A stretch of 64,000 bases of DNA. Source: Fluviicola sp. GTDB taxonomy: Bacteria > Bacteroidota > Bacteroidia > Flavobacteriales_D > Crocinitomicaceae. The position numbers and the translations under genes are program-made. A model generated the notes under the pieces. That model saw only the letters and a list, made by a program, of their open reading frames with translations. It was not told the origin of the DNA and did not search any database. Shown here piece after piece: positions 53,995 through 62,906 of this stretch. The stretch spans positions 1 through 64,000 of the forward strand of contig JAGOAZ010000009.1 in NCBI GenBank assembly GCA_017983675.1. Reading direction: 5' to 3'. How positions within the stretch are numbered: the stretch's first letter is position 1; each line of letters begins with the position of its first letter.

Positions 53995-56211
53995 ATGACA
54001 CAAGTTATTGATCTTGAAAAAGAACGCCAGGAAATTTTAAATGCCTTTAAGGGATTGTTGCGTGCAACAAAAAACCGAACGAGACAGGATACGCAATTAA
54101 TTCGCAAAGCTTTTGACGTTGCAGTTGAGGCGCACAAAGACATGCGTAGAAAATCGGGTGAACCTTACATTTATCATCCTATTGCTGTTGCACGTATTTG
54201 TGCAGAAGAAATGGGTTTAGGCGCTACATCAATTGCATGTGCCTTGTTACACGATACAGTTGAGGACACCCATATCACCTTGCAAGATATTGAGGATTTA
54301 TTTGGAGTAAAACCACGTTCAATCATTGATGGGTTGACCAAAATACCCGATGTTTTTGATCAAAATACGTCTATTCAAGCAGAGAATTTCAGAAAGATGA
54401 TTTTGACAATTTCTGATGATTTGCGTGTTGTATTGATTAAGTTAGCAGACAGGTTGCATAATATGCGTACGTTGGATAGTATGCGACCTGAGCAACAAAT
54501 AAAAATCGCATCAGAAACGAAATTTTTATACGCTCCACTAGCACATCGTTTGGGGTTGTATTCGATAAAAACCGAGTTAGAGGATTTAGCAATGCTCTAC
54601 ACGGAAACAGAAGTTTATAATGAAATACAATCGAAATTAAAATCAACAAAAGATGTACGGAATCGTTTTATTCGACGATTTGTTCATCCTATTAAAGAAG
54701 CTTTACTAAAAGAAGGCTTCGATTTTGATATCAAAGCGCGCACCAAATCGATATCTTCTATTTGGCGTAAAATGCAAGACAAAGATTTGCCTTTTGAGGA
54801 AGTGTTTGATCTGTTTGCAATTCGCATCATTTTACATTCTCATTTTGAGCTTGAAAAAGCTGATTGTTGGCGCGTTTATTCGATTGTCACCGATTTTTAC
54901 CAACCTAGTCCTGAACGACTGAGAGACTGGATTTCAACACCAAGAGCGAATGGTTACGAATCGTTACACACGACAGTAATGTCTCCTCAAGGAAAATGGG
55001 TGGAAGTTCAAATTAGAACTGCACGAATGGATGAGGTTGCTGAAAAAGGTTTGGCAGCTCACTATCGGTATAAAGAAAATCAAAAAGACGATACCAAGTT
55101 TGATCGTTGGTTAGCAGAGATTCGCGATTTATTAGAGAATCCAAATTTGAGTGCAATGGATTTTGTGGATGAATTCAAAATGAATTTATTCAACGATGAA
55201 ATTTATGTATTTACACCCAAAGGAGATTTACGTGTGTTACCTACGGGAGCAACAATTTTGGATTTCGCTTATGATATTCATACAGCTATTGGCGATAAAT
55301 GTATTGGAGCTAAAGTGAATAATCGCTTGGTTCCACTGAGTTACCAATTGCAAAATGGCGATCAATTAGAAATCATTACGTCACCAAAACAAAAGCCAAC
55401 AGAAGAATGGCTTCGATTGGTTGGTACTGCTCGAGCGCGTCAAAAAATCAAAACAACGCTTAATGAAGAGAAAAAGCAAATAGCTGAGGATGGAAAGGAA
55501 ATAGTAGAACGAAAATTAACGAAATATAATATTCGTATAACTCCTGAAAATATAGCTGTTTTGTTGCGTTTCTTTGGGTTTCATTCGAAAACAGACATGT
55601 TTTTCAAGGCCGCAAAAGGCAAGCTTGATTTGTCAAAAATAAGAGAAATTGAACAAAATAACGGACAATTACTTTTAGAGCGAAAAGCAGGAGGGGGGCA
55701 GCTAAAAGACAAACATGAATTAGATGTTTATCCAAAAATTAATAAAAAAGAGGATATTATTGTCATTGGTGAAGAGTTTAAAAATATTCAATACCAGATG
55801 GCACGTTGTTGTAGTCCAATTCCAGGGGATAATATTTTTGGATTCATTACGATTAATGACGGGATAAATATTCATCGAATCAATTGTCCTAACGCCGAAA
55901 ATTTACAATCAAAAATGGCGTACAGGTGTGTAAAGGCACGCTGGGCAACTCAAGGATTAACAGAACGTATTGCTGCGATACGCTTGGTGGGAATTGATGA
56001 TGTGGGAATTGTAAATAAAATTACAGAAGTGATTTCGAAAGAATTAAATGTCAATATGAAATCTATTTTCTTTGAAGCGAATGATGGTCTTTTTGAAGGG
56101 AAAATCAAAGTTCTCGTATATGATACTGAGCATTTAGATACCTTGATGAGAAAATTTGAATTGGTGGAAGGTGTAAAACGAGTAGAGCGTTGGGTTACTG
56201 CTGACGAATGA
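53995..56211 (+). CDS. bifunctional RelA/SpoT (p)ppGpp synthetase/hydrolase
   Basis: 738 residues, the length of long RSH enzymes. The HD hydrolase domain (H61, H86-D87 in LLHDTVEDT) is intact, and so are the synthetase motifs (RADGYESLHTTV-type ANGYESLHTTVMSP, EVQIRTARMDEVAEKGLAAHY). A TGS domain (YVFTPKGDLRVLPTGATILDFAYDIH in pieces), a conserved-cysteine region (ARCCSPIPGD) and a C-terminal ACT domain follow. It makes and degrades the stringent-response alarmone. It precedes fur by 109 bp and is in the same direction. Confidence 0.95.
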   Translation: MTQVIDLEKERQEILNAFKGLLRATKNRTRQDTQLIRKAFDVAVEAHKDMRRKSGEPYIYHPIAVARICAEEMGLGATSIACALLHDTVEDTHITLQDIEDLFGVKPRSIIDGLTKIPDVFDQNTSIQAENFRKMILTISDDLRVVLIKLADRLHNMRTLDSMRPEQQIKIASETKFLYAPLAHRLGLYSIKTELEDLAMLYTETEVYNEIQSKLKSTKDVRNRFIRRFVHPIKEALLKEGFDFDIKARTKSISSIWRKMQDKDLPFEEVFDLFAIRIILHSHFELEKADCWRVYSIVTDFYQPSPERLRDWISTPRANGYESLHTTVMSPQGKWVEVQIRTARMDEVAEKGLAAHYRYKENQKDDTKFDRWLAEIRDLLENPNLSAMDFVDEFKMNLFNDEIYVFTPKGDLRVLPTGATILDFAYDIHTAIGDKCIGAKVNNRLVPLSYQLQNGDQLEIITSPKQKPTEEWLRLVGTARARQKIKTTLNEEKKQIAEDGKEIVERKLTKYNIRITPENIAVLLRFFGFHSKTDMFFKAAKGKLDLSKIREIEQNNGQLLLERKAGGGQLKDKHELDVYPKINKKEDIIVIGEEFKNIQYQMARCCSPIPGDNIFGFITINDGINIHRINCPNAENLQSKMAYRCVKARWATQGLTERIAAIRLVGIDDVGIVNKITEVISKELNVNMKSIFFEANDGLFEGKIKVLVYDTEHLDTLMRKFELVEGVKRVERWVTADE

Positions 56212-56294
56212 TAATTACGTGGAAAACCGCTAAAATTGTGTAAATTATCCTTAAATTGTGGATAACCTCTCGTAAAAAATCACTTTTAAATAAC

Positions 56295-56302
56295 TACTTT
56301 TG
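56295..56302 (+). promoter_or_regulatory. -7 box of the fur-STAS-purA unit
   Basis: TACTTTTG, 19 nt before ATG 56321. The upstream TTG 56300 start overlaps it and is rejected. Confidence 0.65.
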
Positions 56303-56320
56303 CTCTTTCAATTTGAGCAC

Positions 56321-56776
56321 ATGCAACAACATGATTTGCAACAAACGGTTCGGAATATCTTTTCTGCATATTTAGAACAAAACGGACACAGGAAAACTCC
56401 TGAACGTTTTGCCATATTAGCAGAAATCTATAACTACGAAGGACATTTCGATATCGAATCGTTGTACATCAAAATGAAAAACCAAAATTACCGCGTTTCT
56501 AGAGCAACTTTGTACAATACGATTGACTTGCTTTTGGCGTGTAATTTAGTGCGCAAGCATCAATTTGGAAAAAACATCGCTCAATTTGAAAAATCACACG
56601 GTTCCAAACAACACGATCATGTTATTGTAACAGATACGGGTGAAGTTATTGAGTTTTGTGATCCACGTGTTCAAAACATAAAAGCGACTATCGAAGAAGT
56701 ATTTGGTGTTAAAATCCAACATCATTCGTTGTATTTTTATGGTGTTAGAAACGAACAAGAAAAATCAGAAGAATAA
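56321..56776 (+). CDS. fur: Fur family transcriptional regulator
   Basis: 151 residues: an N-terminal winged helix ([37 protein letters not shown]) and a C-terminal dimerisation domain ([20 protein letters not shown]). The metal-site H98/H100 are kept, but the CxxC structural-zinc motif is absent (TDTG in its place), which is also common in flavobacterial Fur as I know it. Iron or peroxide sensing cannot be decided by eye. Its stop overlaps the next start (TAATG), coupling it to a STAS protein and purA. Confidence 0.88.
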   Translation: MQQHDLQQTVRNIFSAYLEQNGHRKTPERFAILAEIYNYEGHFDIESLYIKMKNQNYRVSRATLYNTIDLLLACNLVRKHQFGKNIAQFEKSHGSKQHDHVIVTDTGEVIEFCDPRVQNIKATIEEVFGVKIQHHSLYFYGVRNEQEKSEE

Positions 56777-57123
56777 TGAGCCAATCATTTGATATTACAT
56801 TGCACAATTCATGTGCTGTTATTCATTTGAATACCACTATTCTGTCGGATAGTGGTATTGCAGAAACGCTTGCAATGGTTGATAAACATATTGAAGAAGG
56901 AACAAGTAATTGGATTCTTGATGGAAGTTTATTAGCTTATTGTAATTCAATTGGATTAAATTTATTCATTCGCGTGTTAACAAAAGCACGTAATAAAGGC
57001 GGCGAATGTTGTGTTGCTGCAATTCAACCAACTGTTCAGAAGTTGATGAATTTATCAAAATTAAACGAAATTTTTACCAGCTTTGCTTCAGTAACTGATG
57101 CTGTTGCAAGCTTTAATAAATAA
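56776..57123 (+). CDS. STAS-domain protein (anti-sigma factor antagonist-like)
   Basis: 115 residues, a single STAS fold: LHNSCAVIHLNTTILSDSG, WILDGSLLAYCNSIGLNLFIRV, KGGECCVAAIQPTVQKLMNLSKL. The usual D-S-S/T-G phosphoacceptor region reads N57-S58-I59-G60, so one serine remains and the preceding acid is replaced. No partner kinase or anti-sigma factor is in the window. It sits one base into the fur stop and 2 bp before purA. Confidence 0.85.
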   Translation: MSQSFDITLHNSCAVIHLNTTILSDSGIAETLAMVDKHIEEGTSNWILDGSLLAYCNSIGLNLFIRVLTKARNKGGECCVAAIQPTVQKLMNLSKLNEIFTSFASVTDAVASFNK

Positions 57124-57125
57124 GC

Positions 57126-58400
57126 ATGAAAGTAGATGTTCTTTTAGGGTTACAATGGGGTGACGAAGGAAAAGGAAAAATTGTAGATGTTTTAACACCT
57201 CAATACGATATTATCGCACGTTTTCAAGGTGGACCTAATGCTGGTCACACACTTGAGTTTGAAGGTGTTAAACATGTGTTGCATACAATTCCATCTGGAA
57301 TTTTCCATGACAATGTGATTAACTTAATCGGAAATGGAGTCGTTATTGATCCCGTTGTTTTTCAAAAAGAATTGGAAAAATTAACTCCGTTCAATATTGA
57401 TTTTAAATCACGTTTGGTGATTTCTAAAAAAGCACATTTAATTTTGCCATCGCACAGATTACTGGATGCAGCATCTGAAACAGCTAAAGGTAAAAACAAA
57501 ATTGGCTCGACATTGAAAGGTATTGGACCAACTTACATGGACAAAACTGGACGAAATGGCTTACGTGTTGGAGATATCTTTTTGCCAAATTTTATTGAAA
57601 AATACCAAGCTCTTGTTGCAAAACACGTAAACATGTTGAATCATTTCGAGGATTTCGAATATGATTTAGCTGAATTAGAAGGTCCATGGATGGAAGGTAT
57701 TGAAGTTTTGAAAAGCTTGAAAGCTGTTGATAGCGAACATTATTTGGATCAAGCAATGAAAGCAGGTAAAAAAATACTTGCTGAAGGCGCACAAGGTACA
57801 ATGTTGGATATCGACTTTGGAACATATCCTTATGTAACATCATCAAATACAGTAACAGCTGGAACTTGTACAGGATTAGGTATCGCTCCTTCGAAAATTG
57901 GCGATGTGATTGGTATTTTTAAAGCATATTGTACTCGAGTTGGTTCAGGTCCTTTTCCAACAGAATTATTGGAAGAAGTAGGTGAGCAAATTCGTCAAGA
58001 AGGTCGTGAATTTGGATCTACAACTGGACGTCCAAGACGTTGTGGTTGGATTGATTTACCAGCGATGCGTTATGCAATAATGATTAACGGTGTTACTGAA
58101 TTAGCAATGATGAAAGCTGATGTATTGGATAAGTTTGATACCATCAGAGCTTGTACACATTACAAAATAAATGGTGAAGTAATCGATTATTTGCCGTTTG
58201 ATATTGATGGTGTAGCAATTGAGCCGATTTACGAAGATGTTCAAGGTTGGAACGAAGATTTGACAGGATTAGCATCGTATAATGATGCGCCTCAAGCATT
58301 GAAAAACTATGTAACATACCTAGAAAAACAATTGGATGTAAAAATCACAACTGTTTCAGTTGGTCCGGACAGAAAACAAACGCTTTCTACAAAAAAGTGA
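57126..58400 (+). CDS. purA: adenylosuccinate synthetase
   Basis: 424 residues. GTP-dependent ligation of aspartate to IMP on the AMP branch of purine synthesis. GLQWGDEGKGKIVD near the N-terminus is the P-loop with catalytic aspartate, NAGHTL follows, AEGAQGTMLDIDFGTYPYVT and TTTGRPRRCGW-type GSTTGRPRRCGWIDL complete the active site. purC lies 18 kb upstream. The OstA-like gene starts on its stop (GTGA). Confidence 0.97.
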   Translation: MKVDVLLGLQWGDEGKGKIVDVLTPQYDIIARFQGGPNAGHTLEFEGVKHVLHTIPSGIFHDNVINLIGNGVVIDPVVFQKELEKLTPFNIDFKSRLVISKKAHLILPSHRLLDAASETAKGKNKIGSTLKGIGPTYMDKTGRNGLRVGDIFLPNFIEKYQALVAKHVNMLNHFEDFEYDLAELEGPWMEGIEVLKSLKAVDSEHYLDQAMKAGKKILAEGAQGTMLDIDFGTYPYVTSSNTVTAGTCTGLGIAPSKIGDVIGIFKAYCTRVGSGPFPTELLEEVGEQIRQEGREFGSTTGRPRRCGWIDLPAMRYAIMINGVTELAMMKADVLDKFDTIRACTHYKINGEVIDYLPFDIDGVAIEPIYEDVQGWNEDLTGLASYNDAPQALKNYVTYLEKQLDVKITTVSVGPDRKQTLSTKK

Positions 58401-59944
58401 ACAACTTACAGACATATCTTTTTAAAATTGCGCTCTTGTTTAGCGCAATTTTTGTCTGTAATAATGTTGCCGTTGCTCAAAAAAATTGGTTTGAATTGTT
58501 ACCTGGTTCTGAGAGTTTGTCATACGATGAAAAATCAGGAGTAGAACGTTTGACTGGTATTCTTTGCTTTTCGTATCAAGGAAACATCATGTATTGTGAT
58601 TCCGCTCATTTGAAACGCAAAACAAAAGAGATTTGGGCTTACGGAAAAGTACATTTGAACAAACGCGATACCTTGAATTTGTTTTGCGATTCATTGTATT
58701 TCAATGGACAAACAAAGATGGCGAAATTGTGGGGGAATGTTCGTGTCCGCGACAGGGAATACAAACTTACTACAGACACATTAGAATACGATACACGTCG
58801 TTCCAAAGCGATTTATCGTTACGGTGGAAAGATTGAAAATATTACTACTAGCGAAGTTCTTACAAGTCAGATTGGCTATTTCTATCCCAATACTGAAGAG
58901 AGTTTTTTTAAGGGAAAGGTAGTATATAAAAGCAAAGACCTCAAGATGACGACCGATACACTTCGTTACGATTATTTGAGTCATCGGGTTTATATTTATG
59001 GTTTAACAGATATCAAGCACAAACAAACAAAAATTAATTGTTCGGCAGGTTGGTTTGATGTGTTCTCAGAGGAAGCTTTACTTCAAAAATCCGCTCGAAT
59101 TGAACAAGAATACCGTGTACTAGAAGGAGATAGCTTGTATTATGCACCCAAGTTGAAAATCGGAGAAGGTAGAGGAAATATCAAATTAACAGATAAGAAA
59201 GATAAACTGGTATTGACAGGTGGATATTTCTTTGGGAATGATAGTTTACACACTGATTTGGTGACAGATAAACCACTCATTCGTATTATGAAGTCAATTG
59301 ACACTATGACTGTGCGAGCAGACACATTGGTTCATTACCGCGATAGTGCAAATCATTCCATTCGTTTAAGAGGTTTGGGGAATGTCTTGTATTTTCAAGA
59401 AAAAATTCAAGCCAAAGCAGATAGTTTGGATTACCAAAAAACATCAGCTCATATTGACTTAATAGGGAAACCGATTTTTTGGAGTAATAATTCCGAATTA
59501 AGTGGTGATTCCATTAGGCTTTACCTTAAAAATGACACACTCGTTGAACGAATTCATTTGCGTAATCATGCCTTTGCAATTAGTGAATTAGACTCTGGAA
59601 CCTATTACAATCAGCTTGCTGGAAAAGAAATATGGACGTACTTGACGAACAATGAATTGAGGTTAGCTGAAGTGAAAGGAAATGCTCAAATTGTTTATTT
59701 TCCAGAAGAAGAACAAAAAATAGATAGTTCTTTACTCGTAATTCGAAAAGGAATGAATCGTGTTTATGCGGCAAACTTAAAAGTTTATTTGGATAGTGGT
59801 GAGGTAAAAGGGATTACTTTTATTTCGGAACCAGAAGGCGTTTTTTATCCAATGGATAAGATCAACAAGCAAGAACAGTTTTTGCAAGGTTTTACTTGGA
59901 GTCCAGCTTTACGACCAAAACGATGGGAAGAACTTAAACGTTAA
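58397..59944 (+). CDS. OstA/LptA-like exported protein
   Basis: 515 residues with a signal peptide (ending NNVAVAQ) and a long run of short beta strands of the OstA/LptA jellyroll type (IMYCDSAHLKRKTKEIWAYG, LNLFCDSLYFNGQTKMAKLWG, TTDTLEYDTRRSKAIYRYGG). It is longer than proteobacterial LptA (about 180) and typical of Bacteroidota OstA-like proteins. A role in LPS transport across the periplasm is inferred. The start is GTG, overlapping purA by 4 nt; no ATG alternative is close. Confidence 0.87.
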   Translation: MNNLQTYLFKIALLFSAIFVCNNVAVAQKNWFELLPGSESLSYDEKSGVERLTGILCFSYQGNIMYCDSAHLKRKTKEIWAYGKVHLNKRDTLNLFCDSLYFNGQTKMAKLWGNVRVRDREYKLTTDTLEYDTRRSKAIYRYGGKIENITTSEVLTSQIGYFYPNTEESFFKGKVVYKSKDLKMTTDTLRYDYLSHRVYIYGLTDIKHKQTKINCSAGWFDVFSEEALLQKSARIEQEYRVLEGDSLYYAPKLKIGEGRGNIKLTDKKDKLVLTGGYFFGNDSLHTDLVTDKPLIRIMKSIDTMTVRADTLVHYRDSANHSIRLRGLGNVLYFQEKIQAKADSLDYQKTSAHIDLIGKPIFWSNNSELSGDSIRLYLKNDTLVERIHLRNHAFAISELDSGTYYNQLAGKEIWTYLTNNELRLAEVKGNAQIVYFPEEEQKIDSSLLVIRKGMNRVYAANLKVYLDSGEVKGITFISEPEGVFYPMDKINKQEQFLQGFTWSPALRPKRWEELKR

Positions 59945-59955
59945 TCACGAATTAA

Positions 59956-61170
59956 TTAACGATTTTCAATCATTCGGTATTTTCCTGAGGTTAAAACTTC
60001 AACTTGTAGCACTCCTTTTTCAGCATCAATTTCACCAACTATACGATTGTTTTTCACTTCAAAATTCATCGATAAAAACACAAATTCACTGATTATTTTC
60101 CCGTTATTATTCATTAAAGCAAAGTTCCAATTTTCACTACTGTTGATTTGATTGAACTGTTGGACACTATAAAAATTACTTCCGTTTGCATGCATTAAAA
60201 ATTCAACTTTCCGAAGGTTTTCTCCGCCAATAATTTCTTTGTTTTTTGTAATTATCCCTTGAAAAGTAATACTGTTTTCATTCGAATAAAAACCTCCAAA
60301 TTCATCCGATTCTTTTAAGCTGTCCAATGCTAAAATTCGTTGTTCAACATTCGTCGAAATAGGAGTTTCAATAGCGAGTTTTTTTAGTTTGAACCGGAGG
60401 TTTTCAGGTGCATCAAATAGAAAACAGTTGTTTGGAAGTGGTCGAATCGACCGAAAGATAAAAGGAAATAATATTTCACCTTTCTCATCAATTATACTTG
60501 CTTCATCATTTATAAATACTTCTGCAAATCCATAAGAAAAATCATTTGCGCCTGTAAATTTTTCTGGAATTTCAAACTGTCCTTTTTTATTGATAAATCC
60601 TACCAGTTTTTTTGTCGTTGCAATTGCCAAACCTTCCGAAAATGGTTTTGCAAATTGATAGATAAAAGGAATTATCGTACGGTCGTGCTGATCAATAAAC
60701 CCATATTTATTATCGTATTTCGCGCAATAGAGTTTTTCAGTTGGCGTTGCTAATTCTGCGTATTTAAATGGAATTAGTATATGACCTAGTGTATCAGTTA
60801 GACCAAATAGATTAAGTGCTTTGTGGCAAGCGATCAAAGTTCCATCAGTTAACGGTACAATACTACTGTAATTACAAGGCAAGACAAAGTTCATCCCTTT
60901 GGTGTAAAAACCAGTTGAATAGGTGCGTTCGTATCCTTCGGATTTATTCAATTTAAATACAACTAATCCGATTGAGTGGTTAACTATTCGATTGTATATA
61001 AAAGGGATGATGGTTTCACCTTTATCGTTTTTTACACCAAACTGTCCGTTCTCGTTTTTTTCGATGGTGAATTTATTGTCAAAAATTGGGTGAGGATAAG
61101 AATTAGGCACATCTTGACCCTGTGCAACTACTGCAAACAGCGCAATGAAGAAAAGCTCAACTAATTTCAT
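59956..61170 (-). CDS. exported WG-repeat protein
   Basis: 404 residues with a signal peptide (LFFIALFAVVAQG) and at least five WG/KWG-like repeats: FGVKNDKGETIIPFIY, FGLTDTLGHILIPFKY, YGFIDQHDRTIIPFIY, VGFINKKGQFEIPEKF and ASIIDEKGEILFPFIF. The C-terminal third departs from the repeat. Function unknown; such proteins are common and uncharacterised in Bacteroidota. It is transcribed alone, with a -7 box 24 nt upstream. Confidence 0.85.
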   Translation of the reverse strand: MKLVELFFIALFAVVAQGQDVPNSYPHPIFDNKFTIEKNENGQFGVKNDKGETIIPFIYNRIVNHSIGLVVFKLNKSEGYERTYSTGFYTKGMNFVLPCNYSSIVPLTDGTLIACHKALNLFGLTDTLGHILIPFKYAELATPTEKLYCAKYDNKYGFIDQHDRTIIPFIYQFAKPFSEGLAIATTKKLVGFINKKGQFEIPEKFTGANDFSYGFAEVFINDEASIIDEKGEILFPFIFRSIRPLPNNCFLFDAPENLRFKLKKLAIETPISTNVEQRILALDSLKESDEFGGFYSNENSITFQGIITKNKEIIGGENLRKVEFLMHANGSNFYSVQQFNQINSSENWNFALMNNNGKIISEFVFLSMNFEVKNNRIVGEIDAEKGVLQVEVLTSGKYRMIENR

Positions 61171-61193
61171 GATATCCTATCAAATTTTGAATG

Positions 61194-61201
61194 CAAACTT
61201 A
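61194..61201 (-). promoter_or_regulatory. -7 box of the WG-repeat gene
   Basis: Minus-strand TAAGTTTG, 24 nt before ATG 61170. A TTTG is 14 bp upstream, shorter than the usual spacing. Confidence 0.5.
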
Positions 61202-61250
61202 CTGATAGATTTAGTCAAAAAGTTATGCTAGACATTGTTTTTTATACACA

Positions 61251-61658
61251 TTACCAGTTTTCATCTGTAAAAAAAACGGTACCATGAAATTTTGCTACTA
61301 AAACGTTGGCTGAATTCGTTATGAGAACTTCATATCGTCCAATAGATTTACCGCTGTTAATTTCTGAAGCAATAGCTGTTAATTCGTCGTTTTCTTGAAC
61401 AGTTTTTATATGTGATATAGCAGTTTCAATACTTACACCTTTTCGCCCATGACTATTTGCAGCAAATGCTAAAGCGGAGTCGGCTAGGGCGTAAGATATA
61501 CCACCATGAGCAATATGATGACCGTTCAACATAAGCGCTGAAACGGTCATTTTTAATGTACAACTTCCTTTTTCAAGATGTTCAACACGAATGCCTAACC
61601 AATTCGAGAACTGATCCTTTTCAAGCATTCGGTTAATTATTTCTTGAGGTGTTTTCAT
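61251..61658 (-). CDS. PaaI-like hotdog-fold thioesterase
   Basis: 135 residues. MLNGHHIAHGGISYALADSALAFAANS (in segments) has the PaaI arrangement, with the catalytic aspartate in ALADSA and HGG before it. PaaI hydrolyses phenylacetyl-CoA pathway thioesters and relieves CoA trapping; paaABCD is 30 kb away in this window. The ATG follows the upstream stop directly with no gap, so it is co-transcribed with the acidic protein gene. Confidence 0.88.
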   Translation of the reverse strand: MKTPQEIINRMLEKDQFSNWLGIRVEHLEKGSCTLKMTVSALMLNGHHIAHGGISYALADSALAFAANSHGRKGVSIETAISHIKTVQENDELTAIASEINSGKSIGRYEVLITNSANVLVAKFHGTVFFTDENW

Positions 61659-62135
61659 TTAATCTAAAGCGCGACTTAACAAAGAAATCATGGCAAGCAT
61701 CACAATAAATAATTGCGTTGCAGTCTCATCGTCTAACGTAATACCTTCTTCGTCTTCCATGCCAACTTCCATAGCTAAGAATTTCACTAAATCAGGTTGG
61801 TCAGAAAACTCTTCGAGCATTGCTTCGTCTTCTTTTTCAAAGTATTCGTCTAATAATTGAAAGTATGGTTCTTCAAATTCGTCAATGCTTTCCTCTGTTA
61901 CTGTTTTTGGATGGTAGCCAGCAAGGTTAAATGATTCCAATACAACGGTAAAGTAGTAGATCAATAAGCTCTCTAAATTTTCGTTTTTGTATTCATCAGG
62001 AGCGGACATAACATATCCTAATAAAATAGGTTGTGCTGTCGTTTGAGCTTCAGATAATCTATCTAAAGCAGCTTCATCAAGCCCATCGATTTTTTTGATT
62101 GCGGCCTCAATATGACCGATTGTAACGTTTGACAT
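61659..62135 (-). CDS. acidic helical protein of unknown function
   Basis: 158 residues, very acidic (EESIDEFEEPYFQLLDEYFEKEDEAML), mostly helical with a hydrophobic C-terminal helix (LFIVMLAMISLLSRAL). No signal peptide. I do not recognise a family. ATG 62135 is chosen because the -7 box lies over the longer starts at 62150 and 62153. It heads the unit with the PaaI-like thioesterase. Confidence 0.75.
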   Translation of the reverse strand: MSNVTIGHIEAAIKKIDGLDEAALDRLSEAQTTAQPILLGYVMSAPDEYKNENLESLLIYYFTVVLESFNLAGYHPKTVTEESIDEFEEPYFQLLDEYFEKEDEAMLEEFSDQPDLVKFLAMEVGMEDEEGITLDDETATQLFIVMLAMISLLSRALD

Positions 62136-62150
62136 GTTGTAATTTTTCAT

Positions 62151-62158
62151 CAAAAATA
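62151..62158 (-). promoter_or_regulatory. -7 box of the acidic protein-PaaI unit
   Basis: Minus-strand TATTTTTG, 16 nt before ATG 62135. Upstream sequence matches the SAM hydrolase operon promoter at 37741. Confidence 0.55.
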
Positions 62159-62229
62159 GGTTTATTCATTCATATATGAAGGAAAGTTCGCGACTAGTGA
62201 TTAAATTCGTGTTTTAAAACACAAACGAA

Positions 62230-62904
62230 ATGGCTTATTTCACAGAAGATTATTTGATTTTTTTCAAAGAATTAGCAGCAAATAATCACAAAGATTGGTT
62301 CGATATTCATCGCAAACGCTATGAAAATTCTGTAAAAAAGCCGTTTTCAAATTTTGTTTCGCAATTGATAGCTGAATTTGCAAAACACGATAAAGCGTTT
62401 TTGGAATTATCTGCATCCGAATGTATTTTCAGAATCAACAGAGATGTCCGTTTTTCAAAAGATAAAACACCTTATAAGTTGACGTGCTCTGCAGTTGTAA
62501 CTCCAGGCGGTAAAAAATCACGCAATATTCAAGGAGTTTATTTCGAGTTTGGACCTGAGCACATTCATGTTTATGGAGGAGTTTACGAAGTGGAAAAAGA
62601 CGATATCTATCTTATTCGCGAAGGAATTTCAACTAATTTGGCTGCATTTAATCAGTTAATACTAAACAAGGAATTTGTGGAATTATTTGGAGAAATAAAA
62701 GGAGAAAAAAATAAATTGATACCGAAAGAATTCAAAGATGCCGCTGAAGCTCAGTCGTTGATTTTGAATAAGCAATGGTATTTTATGACAAGCTTTCCTG
62801 CAGAACAACTGTTAGATACTTCCATCTTACAACAAATCGTCAACTGTTATCTCGTTGCACGCCCAATAGAACAATTTTTTAATCAATGTATTCAACTAAA
62901 CTAA
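62230..62904 (+). CDS. DUF2461 family protein
   Basis: 224 residues matching DUF2461/TIGR02453: FFKELAANNHKDWFDIHRKRYE, SECIFRINRDVRFSKDKTPYK, and GGVYEVEKDD. The family is widespread and of unknown function. It is followed 2 bp later by a dipeptidyl peptidase gene on the same strand. Confidence 0.9.
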   Translation: MAYFTEDYLIFFKELAANNHKDWFDIHRKRYENSVKKPFSNFVSQLIAEFAKHDKAFLELSASECIFRINRDVRFSKDKTPYKLTCSAVVTPGGKKSRNIQGVYFEFGPEHIHVYGGVYEVEKDDIYLIREGISTNLAAFNQLILNKEFVELFGEIKGEKNKLIPKEFKDAAEAQSLILNKQWYFMTSFPAEQLLDTSILQQIVNCYLVARPIEQFFNQCIQLN

Positions 62905-62906
62905 TT

